Shown in pieces: positions 9,450-19,152 of a stretch of DNA of 64,000 bases (its first letter is position 1; each line of letters opens with the position of its first letter). Under the pieces are notes generated by a model. It saw only the letters and a program-made list of their open reading frames with translations, was not told the origin of the DNA and searched no databases. The position numbers and the translations under genes are program-made. The DNA comes from Faecalicatena sp. Marseille-Q4148 (GTDB lineage Bacteria; Bacillota; Clostridia; Lachnospirales; Lachnospiraceae): NCBI GenBank assembly GCA_018228665.1, contig CP073692.1, forward strand, positions 2,802,046 to 2,866,045, read 5' to 3'.

Positions 9450-10505
9450 ATGAAGAAAAAGTTGATAGCAATTCTTGCCGGCGCTATGGTAATTTCCTCT
9501 CTGGCAGGATGCAGCAAATTAAGCGGTTCAAAAGAATTGTCAAATGATAATATTAAGATTTCTCAGTATAAAGGTGTTGAAGCAGAGAAAGCAGAAATTG
9601 CTGAAGTAACAGAAGAAAACGTGGATGAAGAGATTCAGTCCGTATTATATGCAAACAGAATTGTAAATGATGTGTCAGATCGCCCGGCTCAGAGCGGAGA
9701 TACGGTGTCAATCAACTATACGGGAACAAGCGAAGGAGAAGAGTTCGACTCCGGTACATTGGATGTTGAGATCGGAAGCGGAAGTATGATTCCGGGATTT
9801 GAAGACGGGCTGATCGGACATAGCGTCGGAGAAAGTTTTGAGCTCAACCTGACATTTCCGGAGAGCTATACACCGGAGCTTGCCGGAAAGCCTGCAGTAT
9901 TTGCCATTACGGTCAACTCTATTACAACATATACGCTTCCGGAACTGAATGATCAGTTTGTACAGGATGTGTCAGAAGATGCTAAGACAGTAGAAGAATT
10001 TAAAAAGAATATTAAAAAAGAACTGAAAGAAAAAAATGAAGAAGCTGCCAGAACTTCTTTGGAGAACAATGCATGGCAGGTCGTATTAGATAATACAGAA
10101 GTAAAGAAATATCCGGAAAAACAGGTGCAGGAGCAGAAAGAAGCATTAATTGCCCAGTACAAACAGCTTGCGGAGATGAATGGTTTGGAATTTGCTGATT
10201 TTCTTTCTCAGGCAATGAACGGAATGACAGAAGAAACTTTTGAATCTGAGGCAGAAAAAGTTGCAAAGCAGACAGTAAAACAATCATTGGCAGTGGATCT
10301 GATCATGAAAAAGGAAAAGCTGGAATTAAGTGAAAAAGAACTGGATAACGTGATGAAAGAGTACAAAGAAAAATTCGGATTTGAGTCAGTTGATGCTATG
10401 AAAGAGTCGATTGGCGAGGATGCACTTCTGGCGGATATCCATCTGAGTACAGTTAAGACATGGGTGGCAGATAACTGCAAGCCGGTGGAGAAAACGTCAA
10501 AATAA
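9450..10505 (+). CDS. Secreted trigger-factor-like peptidyl-prolyl isomerase lipoprotein
   Basis: About 351 residues. A lipoprotein signal MKKKLIAILAGAMVISSLAGC places it on the outer face of the membrane. An FKBP-type PPIase domain follows (about residues 85-165: SINYTGTSEGEEFDSG, GSMIPGFEDGLIGHSVGE), then a helical domain like the C-terminal chaperone part of trigger factor. It lacks the N-terminal ribosome-binding domain of cytoplasmic trigger factor. The ATG at 9450 sits 7 bp after GAGG; an ATG at 9444 is too close to it. The likely role is folding of exported proteins. The IS insertion ends about 110 bp upstream and may have changed its promoter context. Confidence 0.88.
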   Translation: MKKKLIAILAGAMVISSLAGCSKLSGSKELSNDNIKISQYKGVEAEKAEIAEVTEENVDEEIQSVLYANRIVNDVSDRPAQSGDTVSINYTGTSEGEEFDSGTLDVEIGSGSMIPGFEDGLIGHSVGESFELNLTFPESYTPELAGKPAVFAITVNSITTYTLPELNDQFVQDVSEDAKTVEEFKKNIKKELKEKNEEAARTSLENNAWQVVLDNTEVKKYPEKQVQEQKEALIAQYKQLAEMNGLEFADFLSQAMNGMTEETFESEAEKVAKQTVKQSLAVDLIMKKEKLELSEKELDNVMKEYKEKFGFESVDAMKESIGEDALLADIHLSTVKTWVADNCKPVEKTSK

Positions 10506-10530
10506 AAGAAAATGCAAGGTATTTCACAAG

Positions 10531-10576
10531 AAAGAATGGTCTGAAAACAAAGTAAGTTTCCGGACCATTCTTTTTT
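10531..10576 (+). terminator. Terminator after the PPIase lipoprotein gene
   Basis: Arms AAAGAATGGTC and GACCATTCTTT with a following T-run. Confidence 0.8.
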
Positions 10577-10707
10577 GATTGATAATTATTGAGTTTATGG
10601 TATGCTATAAGCAGATATCTGTTTCTTAGAAACAGAGAGAAACGGTGGGAAGCATCCCAAAAGTATTAAAAACAGAATAAAAGCATTTCGATTTCAGGAG
10701 GAAGACA

Positions 10708-12660
10708 ATGAAAGAACTGGAAATGAAATACCTGGAGCGGCTGGCAGAACTGTATCCATCAATTGCATCTGCATCGACAGAGATGATCAATCTGCAGGCG
10801 ATACTGAACCTTCCGAAAGGAACAGAACACTTTCTGACGGATATTCACGGAGAATATGAAGCTTTTGCCCATGTGCTGAAGAATGGCTCCGGTTCTGTGC
10901 GCAGGAAGGTCGATGAAGTGTTTGGAACGACACTCAGTGCAAAGGATAAGAAATCTCTCGCGACTTTGATCTATTATCCGAAAGAAAAAATGGAAAGCAT
11001 TGCAAAAACAGAGACAGATATGGAAGACTGGTACAAGATTACACTTTACCGTCTGATTGAAATCTGCAAATGTGCGGCAAGTAAGTATACGAGAAGCAAA
11101 GTGCGAAAAGCACTTCCGAAAGATTTTGCATATGTGATCGAAGAGCTGATTACAGAGAAGTCGGAGGCAGCGGACAAAGAATTCTACTACAATTCCATTG
11201 TAGAAACGATTATCCGCATCGGCCGGGCAGAGGAATTTATTATCGCAATGAGTGAATTGATCCAGCGTCTTGTTGTGGATCATCTCCATATTGTTGGAGA
11301 CATCTATGACAGAGGGCCGGGACCGCATATTATTATGAGCAAATTAAAGAAGTATCATTCGCTTGATATTCAGTGGGGCAATCACGATGTACTATGGATG
11401 GGAGCAGCAGCAGGACAGCGTTCCTGCATTGCCAATGTGATACGGATTTGCGCCCGTTACGGTAATCTGGATATTCTGGAAGATGGATATGGAATCAATT
11501 TGCTGCCGCTTGCAACATTTGCTGTCAACACTTACAAAGATGATCCATGCAGCTGTTTTAAATTAAAGGGATTTTCCAGCTATAATTCAGCGGAAATCGA
11601 AAATGATATTAAAATGCATAAAGCAATCTCTATTATTCAGTTCAAACTGGAAGGACAGCTGATTCAGCGTAATCCGGGATTTCATATGGAGAACAGGAGG
11701 CTGCTGCATTTAATTGATTATGAGAAAGGAACGATCCGGATTGGAGAGCGGGAGCTGGAACTTCTGGATAAGAATTTCCCGACGATCGATCCGAAGGCGC
11801 CTTACCGTCTGACGGCAGAAGAGCAGGACATTATGGACCGGCTTGAGAAAGCATTTATGCACTGTGAGAAGCTACAGGATCATATGAAGTTTCTTCTGAC
11901 GAAAGGAAGTCTTTATAAAGTTTATAACGGCAATCTGCTGTACCACGGCTGTGTGCCATTGAATGCAGACGGAAGCTTGAAAGAAGTTAAAATCCACGGA
12001 AAAAGCTATAAAGGAAAAGGGCTTTATGAAGCATTGGAAATCTATGTGCGGAAAGGATTTTTTGCTGTAGATGAGCATGAGCGGAAAATAGGAAGAGATA
12101 TGATGTGGTATATTTGGCTGCATCCGGATTCACCGCTGTTTGGAAAAGATAAGATGGCTACATTTGAGCGGTATTTTCTGGCAGAGAAGGATACCCATAA
12201 AGAAAATAAAAATCCTTATTATGAATTTCTTGAAAATGAAGAAGTAATGAATGGTATTCTGGAAGACTTTGGGTTGGATACAAAGACGAGTCATATTGTA
12301 AACGGACATGTTCCTGTGAAACGTAAAGATGGAGAAAGCCCAATCAAATGCGGCGGAAAAGTTCTTGTGATTGACGGAGGATTTGCAAAGGCATATCAGA
12401 AGGAAACAGGATTGGCAGGATATACACTGATTTATAATTCTTATGGATTAATTCTTGCAGCCCATGAACCATTTGAATCGTTAGAGGCAGCGATTGAGAA
12501 AGAGAGTGATATTCATTCGGATACATTTCTTGTGAAGCGTGCAGCGCAGCGAAAACTGGTAGCAAATACGGACATAGGATTAGAATTAAAAGAACAGATT
12601 AAGGATCTGGAACAGCTTCTGGATGCGTATCGTTCTGGTAAGATTGCAGAAAAAGTTTAA
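10708..12660 (+). CDS. fbp: Class III fructose-1,6-bisphosphatase
   Basis: Hydrolyses fructose 1,6-bisphosphate in gluconeogenesis. 650 residues, the usual length of the Firmicutes-type enzyme, which is unrelated to class I FBPase. Calcineurin-like metallophosphatase motifs are visible: GDIYDRGPGPH near residue 197, GNHDVLWMG near 224, and a late GGFAKAYQ. The ribosome-binding site AGGAGG lies 8 bp upstream. A hairpin (CTGTTTC-TTA-GAAACAG at about 10618-10634) sits in the 5' leader; its role is unknown. The last codons overlap the convergent small gene at 12657-12755. Confidence 0.95.
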   Translation: MKELEMKYLERLAELYPSIASASTEMINLQAILNLPKGTEHFLTDIHGEYEAFAHVLKNGSGSVRRKVDEVFGTTLSAKDKKSLATLIYYPKEKMESIAKTETDMEDWYKITLYRLIEICKCAASKYTRSKVRKALPKDFAYVIEELITEKSEAADKEFYYNSIVETIIRIGRAEEFIIAMSELIQRLVVDHLHIVGDIYDRGPGPHIIMSKLKKYHSLDIQWGNHDVLWMGAAAGQRSCIANVIRICARYGNLDILEDGYGINLLPLATFAVNTYKDDPCSCFKLKGFSSYNSAEIENDIKMHKAISIIQFKLEGQLIQRNPGFHMENRRLLHLIDYEKGTIRIGERELELLDKNFPTIDPKAPYRLTAEEQDIMDRLEKAFMHCEKLQDHMKFLLTKGSLYKVYNGNLLYHGCVPLNADGSLKEVKIHGKSYKGKGLYEALEIYVRKGFFAVDEHERKIGRDMMWYIWLHPDSPLFGKDKMATFERYFLAEKDTHKENKNPYYEFLENEEVMNGILEDFGLDTKTSHIVNGHVPVKRKDGESPIKCGGKVLVIDGGFAKAYQKETGLAGYTLIYNSYGLILAAHEPFESLEAAIEKESDIHSDTFLVKRAAQRKLVANTDIGLELKEQIKDLEQLLDAYRSGKIAEKV

Positions 12661-12755
12661 GAAATAAAGCTGGTAAGGAAATGATAGATCAGTTTGAGTG
12701 TGGTTTCATCATTGAGTGTTTGAATCATTTTTATGATTGCTTCTTTATAGTTCAT
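12657..12755 (-). CDS. Small protein (32 residues) divergent from the XRE gene
   Basis: A short ORF reading MNYKEAIIKMIQTLNDET and on to a hydrophobic end. It has an unusually strong AGGAGG ribosome-binding site 7 bp upstream. Short proteins of this kind (MNxKExIIxMI...LIYxFV) recur next to XRE-type regulators in Clostridia, which supports a real gene, though I cannot name a family or function. It is transcribed away from the XRE gene, and its stop overlaps the end of fbp by a few bases on the opposite strand. Confidence 0.6.
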   Translation of the reverse strand: MNYKEAIIKMIQTLNDETTLKLIYHFLTSFIS

Positions 12756-12853
12756 GGGTGCCGCCTCCTGTAATGTTTGTACAACTATCTGCTATGAAGC
12801 TTACATGATTTGGATAAAATTGTCAACAATATTCTATATAAGACAACAAATAT

Positions 12854-12877
12854 CGTATTTTTAAAGATAAAAATACG
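12854..12877. promoter_or_regulatory. Perfect 9-bp inverted repeat upstream of the XRE gene
   Basis: Arms CGTATTTTT and AAAAATACG separated by AAAGAT end about 17 bp before the XRE start codon. The symmetric shape and position fit an autoregulatory operator for the XRE protein, also covering the divergent small gene. It is not followed by a T-run, so it is not a terminator. Confidence 0.55.
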
Positions 12878-12894
12878 GGAAAGTAGGACATAAA

Positions 12895-13269
12895 ATGGGA
12901 ATTGGAAAAAGAATAAGGGACAGAAGAGCGGAGCTTGGAATGTCAAGTATGGAGTTAGCAGAGCAAATTGGAGTGTCAAAACAGACAATCAGTGGATATG
13001 AACTGGAACGGACATATCCAAATCCGGAAAAACTAAGCCGCATATTGAACGTACTTCAATGTGATGCAAATTACCTGTATCAGGATGTAATTGATCTTGA
13101 GGTGCTCAAACGAGAGAGAAATGGAATGACAGAGACGGAATTCGAACTCCTTAGAAAATATCGGCTACTGAATGATCATGGTAAATTTGTAGTGGAATCC
13201 ATTGCAAATATTGAGTATGATCGGATGTTGGAAGGTCTGGAGCGATCAAGAGCGAAAAAAAATCAATAA
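12895..13269 (+). CDS. XRE-family transcriptional regulator
   Basis: 124 residues. A Cro/C1-type helix-turn-helix at about residues 5-58 (MELAEQIGVSKQTISGYELERTYPNPEKLSRI) is followed by a short helical tail with no recognised ligand domain. It resembles small stand-alone XRE repressors. The 9-bp inverted repeat just upstream is a plausible own operator. The targets are unknown; the divergent 32-residue ORF is the nearest candidate. Confidence 0.85.
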   Translation: MGIGKRIRDRRAELGMSSMELAEQIGVSKQTISGYELERTYPNPEKLSRILNVLQCDANYLYQDVIDLEVLKRERNGMTETEFELLRKYRLLNDHGKFVVESIANIEYDRMLEGLERSRAKKNQ

Positions 13270-13284
13270 GACCATATGAAGATG

Positions 13285-13356
13285 AAAGCCGCTGCATAGA
13301 TAGCTATAAGCAGGAAATATAATATTTCTGTCAGCTTTCTATGGGCGGCTTTTTTG
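13285..13356 (+). terminator. Terminator between the convergent XRE and ABC permease genes
   Basis: Long hairpin with arms AAAGCCGC and GGCGGCTTT followed by Ts, with extra pairing (CATAG/CTATG) inside. Confidence 0.6.
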
Positions 13357-13359
13357 ATG

Positions 13360-15267
13360 TCAGCTTCGGATCTGACTGTTTCTGATGTAAATAACAATTG
13401 AAATACGGTAGCAAAAATATAAAATAATAAAGATAAATAAAACACTGAGCAGATTAATTGAAAACAGTGGCGTCTGCATCATTTTAGAAAGCGAGAGCAC
13501 TGCAAAATAAGATCCGGCTGTCATGACGAGAAACGGAGCCATGTAAGTAAAACGAAGTTCGTTTTGGATTGCTTTTCGCAGAGTCTCTTTGGAGAAGCCC
13601 AGTTTCTGAAGTACTTCATACTTTGCCCGGTCATCGAAAGCATCGTTGTAAAGTTTCATAAAAAGAATACTTCCGCTGGCGCAGACAAATACAAGGAACA
13701 TGAAAAGGCAGACGGAGAATAGCACTTTAATCCATTCAATGTCGCTGTTTTTCGGATCTACAGCCACATAGCTGAGCGGCTGTGCCGGATTGCTGGCAAT
13801 CAGAGATTCCAATTCATCTGTAGATGCCTGGTACTGTTCCGGTTGATGAATCTGGTAATTGTATAGATAAGCTTCCTGACCGATGGCACGGAGCCGTTCA
13901 TATTCCGTATCATTCATCACATAAAAAGACATTTGTTCTTCAAAAATTCCGAGATATGGTTCATAAGATTCTGCAATCTGATGATAAGTTTTGTGATTTA
14001 ATGTAAGCGTAACATCAGTTTTGGCAGTAATGAACGACATCAGCGGAGGATTTGACAGATGAATAAATTCGTTGTCAGCCGGTTCCGGAAGGGTGAATGG
14101 AATACCGGTTTCCTTTGCCAGCTGTTTTATCCGGGAATAAGGAACAGCGGAATAAATATTGTTTTTGTAAAGTGTTTCAATCAGGGAAGGATCAAAGATA
14201 AGGAGCGGAGTATCAGCGTGAAGCTTCACGTCATTATCTTGTTCGATCGAAGAAAGAATCTGGCTGTTCAGACCATCCTGAGTCCCAAGCACCTGATAGG
14301 TGTACATGTTTCGAAAATGAATAATATTTTTATAGCGGGCCTGCATCGCAAATGCAGCCGCCAAAGCTGTGACAGAGCATAAAAGCAGTACGCTTACCAT
14401 AGCATAAGTACGATAATTTTTGCGGATACGGAAAATCACGTTGTTAATCCAAAGGCAGCGTTCTTTTTGATAGAGAAATTTCTTGTGCTTTGAACATGTC
14501 TGAAAAATCAGAGGAATCAGTCCGCCGAAGAGGAAATAAATTCCAACGACAACTAAAATAACAGAAAGGAGAAGATTTCTCATCACTTCCATACCACCTT
14601 CTTTTACTGCCAGCAGGCATCCGGATAATGTTAATGCAGTTCCGAGAATCGCTTTGACAATTAAAAAGCACTTTGGTTCGTGAACGTATTCATTTTGTTT
14701 TGCGGCAGAAATCATATCAAGGACGCTGCTCCTGACAATACTCACATAGCCCTTGATTACAAAGATCATATAGATTGTGCCGTAAATGGCGGAAGTAATT
14801 AGGATGGAGTGGAAGGAGATTTGAAAACCAATCTGAATGGAAAGATCAGAAAGGCTTGAAATCATCATCTGGAAAAGCCGGGTTGTCAAAATACCAAAAA
14901 CAAGGCCGAGCGTTAATGCCAATCCTCCGATTAACAGAGTTTCGATAACATATAATTTTCCAATCCGTTCATTTGTAAGTCCGGTAAAAATATAAATACC
15001 AATTTCTTTTTTTCGTTTTGTCAAAAAAACATTTGTCGAATACCAGACAAAAAAGAACATAAAGCATCCAAGGACAAAAGTAATGATCTGCAGAATCATC
15101 TCCACATATTCGGCATTGTGAGTTCCAAGTCGGTCTAATACACCGGAGCTTATAAGGTTCTGGAAATTATACAATACCAGAACAGTAAAAGCGAGAGAAA
15201 AGATGAGGGAGAGATAGTTCCTCATACTATTCTTAAAATTCATGAAAGCAAGTTTGAACATGCTCAT
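13360..15267 (-). CDS. BceB/YvcS-type FtsX-family ABC transporter permease
   Basis: 635 residues with the ten-helix layout of BceB proteins: an FtsX/MacB-like core of four helices at each end region, plus a large extracellular domain of roughly 200 residues between about 310 and 520. In this family the permease both senses and removes cell-wall-active peptides (bacitracin, lantibiotics) and signals to the cognate histidine kinase. It overlaps the upstream ATPase gene by 4 bp (ATGA), so the two are translationally coupled. Length and topology match; the specific peptide cannot be read from the sequence. Confidence 0.88.
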   Translation of the reverse strand: MSMFKLAFMNFKNSMRNYLSLIFSLAFTVLVLYNFQNLISSGVLDRLGTHNAEYVEMILQIITFVLGCFMFFFVWYSTNVFLTKRKKEIGIYIFTGLTNERIGKLYVIETLLIGGLALTLGLVFGILTTRLFQMMISSLSDLSIQIGFQISFHSILITSAIYGTIYMIFVIKGYVSIVRSSVLDMISAAKQNEYVHEPKCFLIVKAILGTALTLSGCLLAVKEGGMEVMRNLLLSVILVVVGIYFLFGGLIPLIFQTCSKHKKFLYQKERCLWINNVIFRIRKNYRTYAMVSVLLLCSVTALAAAFAMQARYKNIIHFRNMYTYQVLGTQDGLNSQILSSIEQDNDVKLHADTPLLIFDPSLIETLYKNNIYSAVPYSRIKQLAKETGIPFTLPEPADNEFIHLSNPPLMSFITAKTDVTLTLNHKTYHQIAESYEPYLGIFEEQMSFYVMNDTEYERLRAIGQEAYLYNYQIHQPEQYQASTDELESLIASNPAQPLSYVAVDPKNSDIEWIKVLFSVCLFMFLVFVCASGSILFMKLYNDAFDDRAKYEVLQKLGFSKETLRKAIQNELRFTYMAPFLVMTAGSYFAVLSLSKMMQTPLFSINLLSVLFIFIILYFCYRISIVIYIRNSQIRS

Positions 15268-16025
15268 GAGAAATCACCTCCTATAGAGGCCTGCATATCG
15301 ATGATCCGGTCATAAAATTCTTTTCGGTCTTTTCCGCGAGTCAGTCTGCAGGTAATGGAGCCATCGTTTAAAATATAAACATCTTTTGCATAGGAAGCGC
15401 TGAAGGCATCGTGTGTTACCATTAAAATGGTAGCATTTCTGTGTTCATTGATCGCCTTTAGACATTCCAGAAAATCCCTGCTTGATTTTGAATCCAGAGC
15501 GCCGGTTGGTTCATCGGCAAAGATGATCTCTGGATTCGTAATCAGCGCGCGGCACGCAGAACCACGCTGTTTCTGACCGCCGGAAAGCTGATAGGGATAT
15601 TTCTTTAAATGGTTTTCAAGTCCGAACATATGAGCTAATGCAGTTGTTTTTTCAATGCATGTTCGGCTGTTTACGCCATTGAGTGACAGTGGAAGTGCGA
15701 TATTATCCTGTAGTGACATTGTATCCAGAAGATTATAGTCCTGAAAAATGAAGCCGATTTTATCTCGCCGAAGATGAGAGAGTTCCTTGTTCTTTAATTT
15801 GGTAATATCTTTTCCATCCAGAAGGATAGAGCCTTGTGTTGGTTTGTCAATGGTTGAAAGAATATTTAATAAAGTTGTTTTGCCTGAACCGCTTGGTCCC
15901 ATAATGGCAATAAAGTCGTTCTGCATGACAGAGAGGCTGATTCCTTTCAATATTTGTGACTGGAATCCGCTTTGTCCGTAACTTTTTGTCAGATTTGTAA
16001 TCTGAAGTACTGTTTTTTCATTCAT
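15264..16025 (-). CDS. BceA-type ABC transporter ATP-binding protein
   Basis: 253 residues. Walker A GPSGSGKTT (about 43-51), Q-loop FQDYNLLD, signature QLSGGQKQRGSACRAL (the Arg-Gly-Ser after KQ is slightly unusual for the usual KQRVAIAR), Walker B EIIFADEPTGALDS and the His switch VTHD. Partner of the permease at 13360. The ribosome-binding site AAGGAGG lies 10 bp upstream. A BceR-like inverted repeat (16110-16126) and a TATAAT on the minus strand at 16052-16057 precede it. Confidence 0.93.
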   Translation of the reverse strand: MNEKTVLQITNLTKSYGQSGFQSQILKGISLSVMQNDFIAIMGPSGSGKTTLLNILSTIDKPTQGSILLDGKDITKLKNKELSHLRRDKIGFIFQDYNLLDTMSLQDNIALPLSLNGVNSRTCIEKTTALAHMFGLENHLKKYPYQLSGGQKQRGSACRALITNPEIIFADEPTGALDSKSSRDFLECLKAINEHRNATILMVTHDAFSASYAKDVYILNDGSITCRLTRGKDRKEFYDRIIDMQASIGGDFS

Positions 16026-16109
16026 AACGTGTGTTCCTCCTTACAATTGCTATTATAGAAAAAGACAGCGGAAAAATCCTAACATTAGCATTACAGAACA
16101 TCCATCTGC

Positions 16110-16126
16110 CTTACATTTTATGTAAG
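16110..16126. promoter_or_regulatory. Candidate BceR-type operator
   Basis: CTTACAT-TTT-ATGTAAG, a perfect 7-bp inverted repeat close to the published BceR-family pattern TNACA-N4-TGTAA (here N5). It lies about 55 bp upstream of the TATAAT serving the ABC genes and overlaps the kinase stop codon. Confidence 0.6.
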
Positions 16127-17119
16127 ATAAAAATAATCACGGCTGTCAGAAAAGGTAATTGTAAAGCGGGTATAGATTCCCGGTTCACTCTCTGCCTGAA
16201 TACGGTGTCCAAGTTTCTCGATCATCTGTGCAGTCATATAAAGTCCCATGCCGGTAGAACGATAACGCCCATTGTGATGATTTTGCCCGGTATATCCTTT
16301 GTCAAAAATACGTCTGATATCTGCCGGCTGGATTCCTTCGCCGTGATCTTCTACAGTAAGAAGAATTCGCTGACCTTCAGAGAACATGCGGATTTTGAGA
16401 AGTGGAGGACCTTCCGTATATTTCACTGCGTTGCTGATGAGCTGATCAAGAATATAGACAAGCCATTCTTTGTCAGTATATACAGATAAATCATTGTATT
16501 CGATATCCAGCTCAAAATGTTTTTGAATCAGAAAAAACTGTTGATTGTGGATTGAAGTGCGGACACAGTCGGCAAGATTTACCCGTTTCATCTGAAGATC
16601 ATACAGATGACTTTGGATTTTGCAGCCGACAAGGGCTGTATTCAAATATTGGTTAATTTTTTCAAGCTGCAGTTTCATATCTGCGCGAAGAACAGGATTA
16701 GAAATACGTTCCTGCATTAAGCGGGCAGCAGAAAGCGGCAGTTTTACTTCATGGCACCATTTGGTAAAATAATCTTGAAGATCACAATGAGCCTCGTAAA
16801 GATCCTGATACTGCTGCTGGTAGATGCGGGCATCGTGTTCCATCAAGTCTGCATATTCAAATGAGAAATCCGGCTGCCAGATCACAGTGTCTTGAGAGAG
16901 AAGGAAATCGAGATTACGGCGTAATTTCTTAAATCGCAGGAAATCCCAGACTCCAACGCAGACGAGAAAAACAAAAATAAGGAAATCGAGATAGAACAAA
17001 TCTTCCGGCTGCTCAAGTGTCACAAGACATAGAAAATACAGATGATAAAATATGCAGACAGAACAGATCAGCAGCAGAACGAAAGAGCGTTTTTTGAAAT
17101 AAGCAATCAGATACTTCAT
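16118..17119 (-). CDS. BceS-type intramembrane-sensing histidine kinase
   Basis: About 333 residues. Two membrane helices at the N terminus (about 10-28 and 35-55) with almost no extracellular loop, as in intramembrane-sensing kinases. The H-box reads CHEVKLPLSAAR, then come the N-box ISNAVKYTEG and the G-boxes DHGEGIQPADI and STGMGLYMT. The ATG at 17119 overlaps the regulator stop as ATGA; a longer frame to 17170 has no ribosome-binding site. In this family the kinase is controlled by the BceB-like permease, here the product of 13360. Confidence 0.9.
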   Translation of the reverse strand: MKYLIAYFKKRSFVLLLICSVCIFYHLYFLCLVTLEQPEDLFYLDFLIFVFLVCVGVWDFLRFKKLRRNLDFLLSQDTVIWQPDFSFEYADLMEHDARIYQQQYQDLYEAHCDLQDYFTKWCHEVKLPLSAARLMQERISNPVLRADMKLQLEKINQYLNTALVGCKIQSHLYDLQMKRVNLADCVRTSIHNQQFFLIQKHFELDIEYNDLSVYTDKEWLVYILDQLISNAVKYTEGPPLLKIRMFSEGQRILLTVEDHGEGIQPADIRRIFDKGYTGQNHHNGRYRSTGMGLYMTAQMIEKLGHRIQAESEPGIYTRFTITFSDSRDYFYLT

Positions 17120-17796
17120 TTGATAAAATACCCCTGTCCTTTCTTTGTGAGGATAATGTCCTGATCGCAAAAAGCCCGGATCTTACTTCGCAATCTGGAA
17201 ATCATCGTAGTCAATGTGCCATCGGAAACATATTCATCGGTATTCCAAAGTTCCATCATCAATTCATCTCTGCTGACAATATCTGGTCTGTGGTCCAGAA
17301 GAACAGAGAGGATTCTTTTTTCGGATTTGGTCAGCTCCATAGTTGCACCGTGGAAACGAAGAGAAGAAGTTCCAGCATCAAATAAAAGTTCAGAAGATAA
17401 ATGATGCTCTTCTTTCATTCTGTACTGATAGGTTCTGCGAAGAATTGCTTCTATCTTAGCTTTCAGCAATTCTAAATGGAATGGTTTTTCCACGTAATCA
17501 TCGCCGCCCTGGGCAATTGCCATAATCTTGTCACGGTCATCACTGCGGCTGCTGATATAGATCACAGGTACGGCAGAAATCTCACGAATCATCCGGCACC
17601 AGTAAAAGCCGTCATAATACGGCAGATTAATGTCCATAAGAATTAAATGAGGTTTCCAGTTGAGAAATGTATCCGTAATATTCTGAAAATCTGTACAAAT
17701 TTTGGCACAGTATCCCCAGCGAAGAAGAAAGGTCCGGATTTCATTTGCCAGAATCTCATCATCTTCAACGATCATAATTGTTGTTTCAATATCCAT
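17116..17796 (-). CDS. BceR-type OmpR-family response regulator
   Basis: 226 residues. Receiver domain with acidic pair VEDDE near residue 12, phosphoacceptor Asp in LILMDINLP (about 55) and Lys in VEKPFH (about 105), then an OmpR/PhoB winged helix (about 130-225). First gene of a four-gene minus-strand set with the kinase and the ABC transporter. It is expected to activate the ABC operon through the inverted repeat at 16110-16126. Confidence 0.93.
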   Translation of the reverse strand: MDIETTIMIVEDDEILANEIRTFLLRWGYCAKICTDFQNITDTFLNWKPHLILMDINLPYYDGFYWCRMIREISAVPVIYISSRSDDRDKIMAIAQGGDDYVEKPFHLELLKAKIEAILRRTYQYRMKEEHHLSSELLFDAGTSSLRFHGATMELTKSEKRILSVLLDHRPDIVSRDELMMELWNTDEYVSDGTLTTMISRLRSKIRAFCDQDIILTKKGQGYFIK

Positions 17797-17968
17797 GTTA
17801 TATCACCTCATATCCATTATAAGTGTTTCACAAAAAGAAGAAAAGAAAAAGAAGGAAATGTTACAACAATGTAAGGTGCGAAAAAATAAAAAAACTATCG
17901 CAATCACTTAAAAAGGAAATTGCGATAGTTAAAAAGTAGAAGAGATGATTAGAACAAAATTAGTAAGA

Positions 17969-18844
17969 TTATTTAGAAGCGGATGTCTTTTGAGAAAGCG
18001 GTTCATTTTGTGCCTCTTTCGATTCCGCTACAAGCCGAAGAAAATCGGCATCTTCTTCCTTCAAGCTTGGAATAAAGCGATTGGCAAATTTACTGCGACC
18101 ACGTTTTTTAACATAGAAATAACCGATAATGGAAAATACAACTGCTCCGATGAAATTGACAATAAGATCTTTCATAGTATCTTTCAGACCAATGTCAAGA
18201 TAGCCGCCAAGTCCTAATTCCTGTCCGTTGATGATCACTTCTTTTATATTATCAATGTGTTGGACAGCTGTGCCGCCGGTTGGATCGAGCATTACCGTGG
18301 AAATAGAATGCACAATAGCATCTTTCTGAGTATCCATACCGAAAAAGGTATCCATAGAGAATTCAAAAAACTCCCACATAACTCCGACTGTCATGGAAAA
18401 GCAAAATGCAACGATCGCCATATACAAAGGAGACAGAACGAACTTGGCTTTTTCGTTTCGATTTAAAATATCAACGAGAGAAAAGCCAATGGCAGCAGCC
18501 AGAAATCCGTTTAATGTGTGGAGCATCGTATCCCAATATGGAAAATGGGTGTAGTAAGAACTGACTTCTCCAAGAATCTCGGCTGCAAAAATAAAGAGCA
18601 GGATGATGATCTCAAGCGTTGTCGGCAATTCAATTTTGAGCTGAACCTGAAGAAAACTTGGAACAATCAAAAGCAGCAGCGTCAGGATACAGTAGAAAAC
18701 ATTTTCATAGTTATGATTTAGGATTTGAAGTATCATAATTATAATTACAAGAAGGCGCAGCACAAAATAAACAATAAAAGAACTCTTGTGTTCACGCAGT
18801 TCCATCTGCAACGCTTTGAAATTATTTTTAATAATATTTTTCAT
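17969..18844 (-). CDS. YjdF/DUF2238-like integral membrane protein
   Basis: About 291 residues. Seven or so hydrophobic segments and conserved polar motifs typical of the family (FPYWDTMLHTLNGFLAA, MWEFFEFSMD, GLGGYLDIGLKDTMKDL). No enzyme function is established for these proteins. The start at 18844 (MKNIIKNN) is preceded by AGGAAAGGA; a longer frame to 18886 adds 14 unlikely residues. It is transcribed away from the rRNA operon. Confidence 0.75.
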   Translation of the reverse strand: MKNIIKNNFKALQMELREHKSSFIVYFVLRLLVIIIMILQILNHNYENVFYCILTLLLLIVPSFLQVQLKIELPTTLEIIILLFIFAAEILGEVSSYYTHFPYWDTMLHTLNGFLAAAIGFSLVDILNRNEKAKFVLSPLYMAIVAFCFSMTVGVMWEFFEFSMDTFFGMDTQKDAIVHSISTVMLDPTGGTAVQHIDNIKEVIINGQELGLGGYLDIGLKDTMKDLIVNFIGAVVFSIIGYFYVKKRGRSKFANRFIPSLKEEDADFLRLVAESKEAQNEPLSQKTSASK

Positions 18845-18969
18845 AGATTTATTGTCCTTTCCTAATGTTATTGCACATTGTAACATATTTGAGATTATAA
18901 AGAAAAGAAAAAATAGAGAGAAGGAAGAAAATTAAGAATTAAAAAAATAAAAGTTTTTGCAAAAAAATG

Positions 18970-18998
18970 TTGACAATCGCATCCGGGAGTGATAATAT
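18970..18998 (+). promoter_or_regulatory. rRNA operon promoter P1
   Basis: TTGACA at 18970-18975, a 17-bp spacer, and TAATAT at 18993-18998. Followed by GAGCTGTC and a small hairpin (CTGTC-GCAA-GACAG). Confidence 0.85.
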
Positions 18999-19063
18999 AA
19001 ACGAGCTGTCGCAAGACAGGGCTTCCGATCAACAAAAAAGTTTTCTGGAAAAGAAAAAAGTTG

Positions 19064-19092
19064 TTGACAAAGCCGAACAGATGTGATAATCT
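19064..19092 (+). promoter_or_regulatory. rRNA operon promoter P2
   Basis: TTGACA at 19064-19069, a 17-bp spacer, and TAATCT at 19087-19092. Again followed by GAGCTGTC and a small hairpin (TGTC-GCAAA-GACA). Confidence 0.85.
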
Positions 19093-19152
19093 AAATGAGC
19101 TGTCGCAAAGACAACAAGAACTTGAAAAAAATAAAATAAAATAAAAAAGTTC

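Noticed and set aside
12657..12780. The hairpin-poor gap after fbp as a terminator region
   Set aside because: No stem with a T-run is visible. The stretch is better explained by the small minus-strand ORF with its strong ribosome-binding site.
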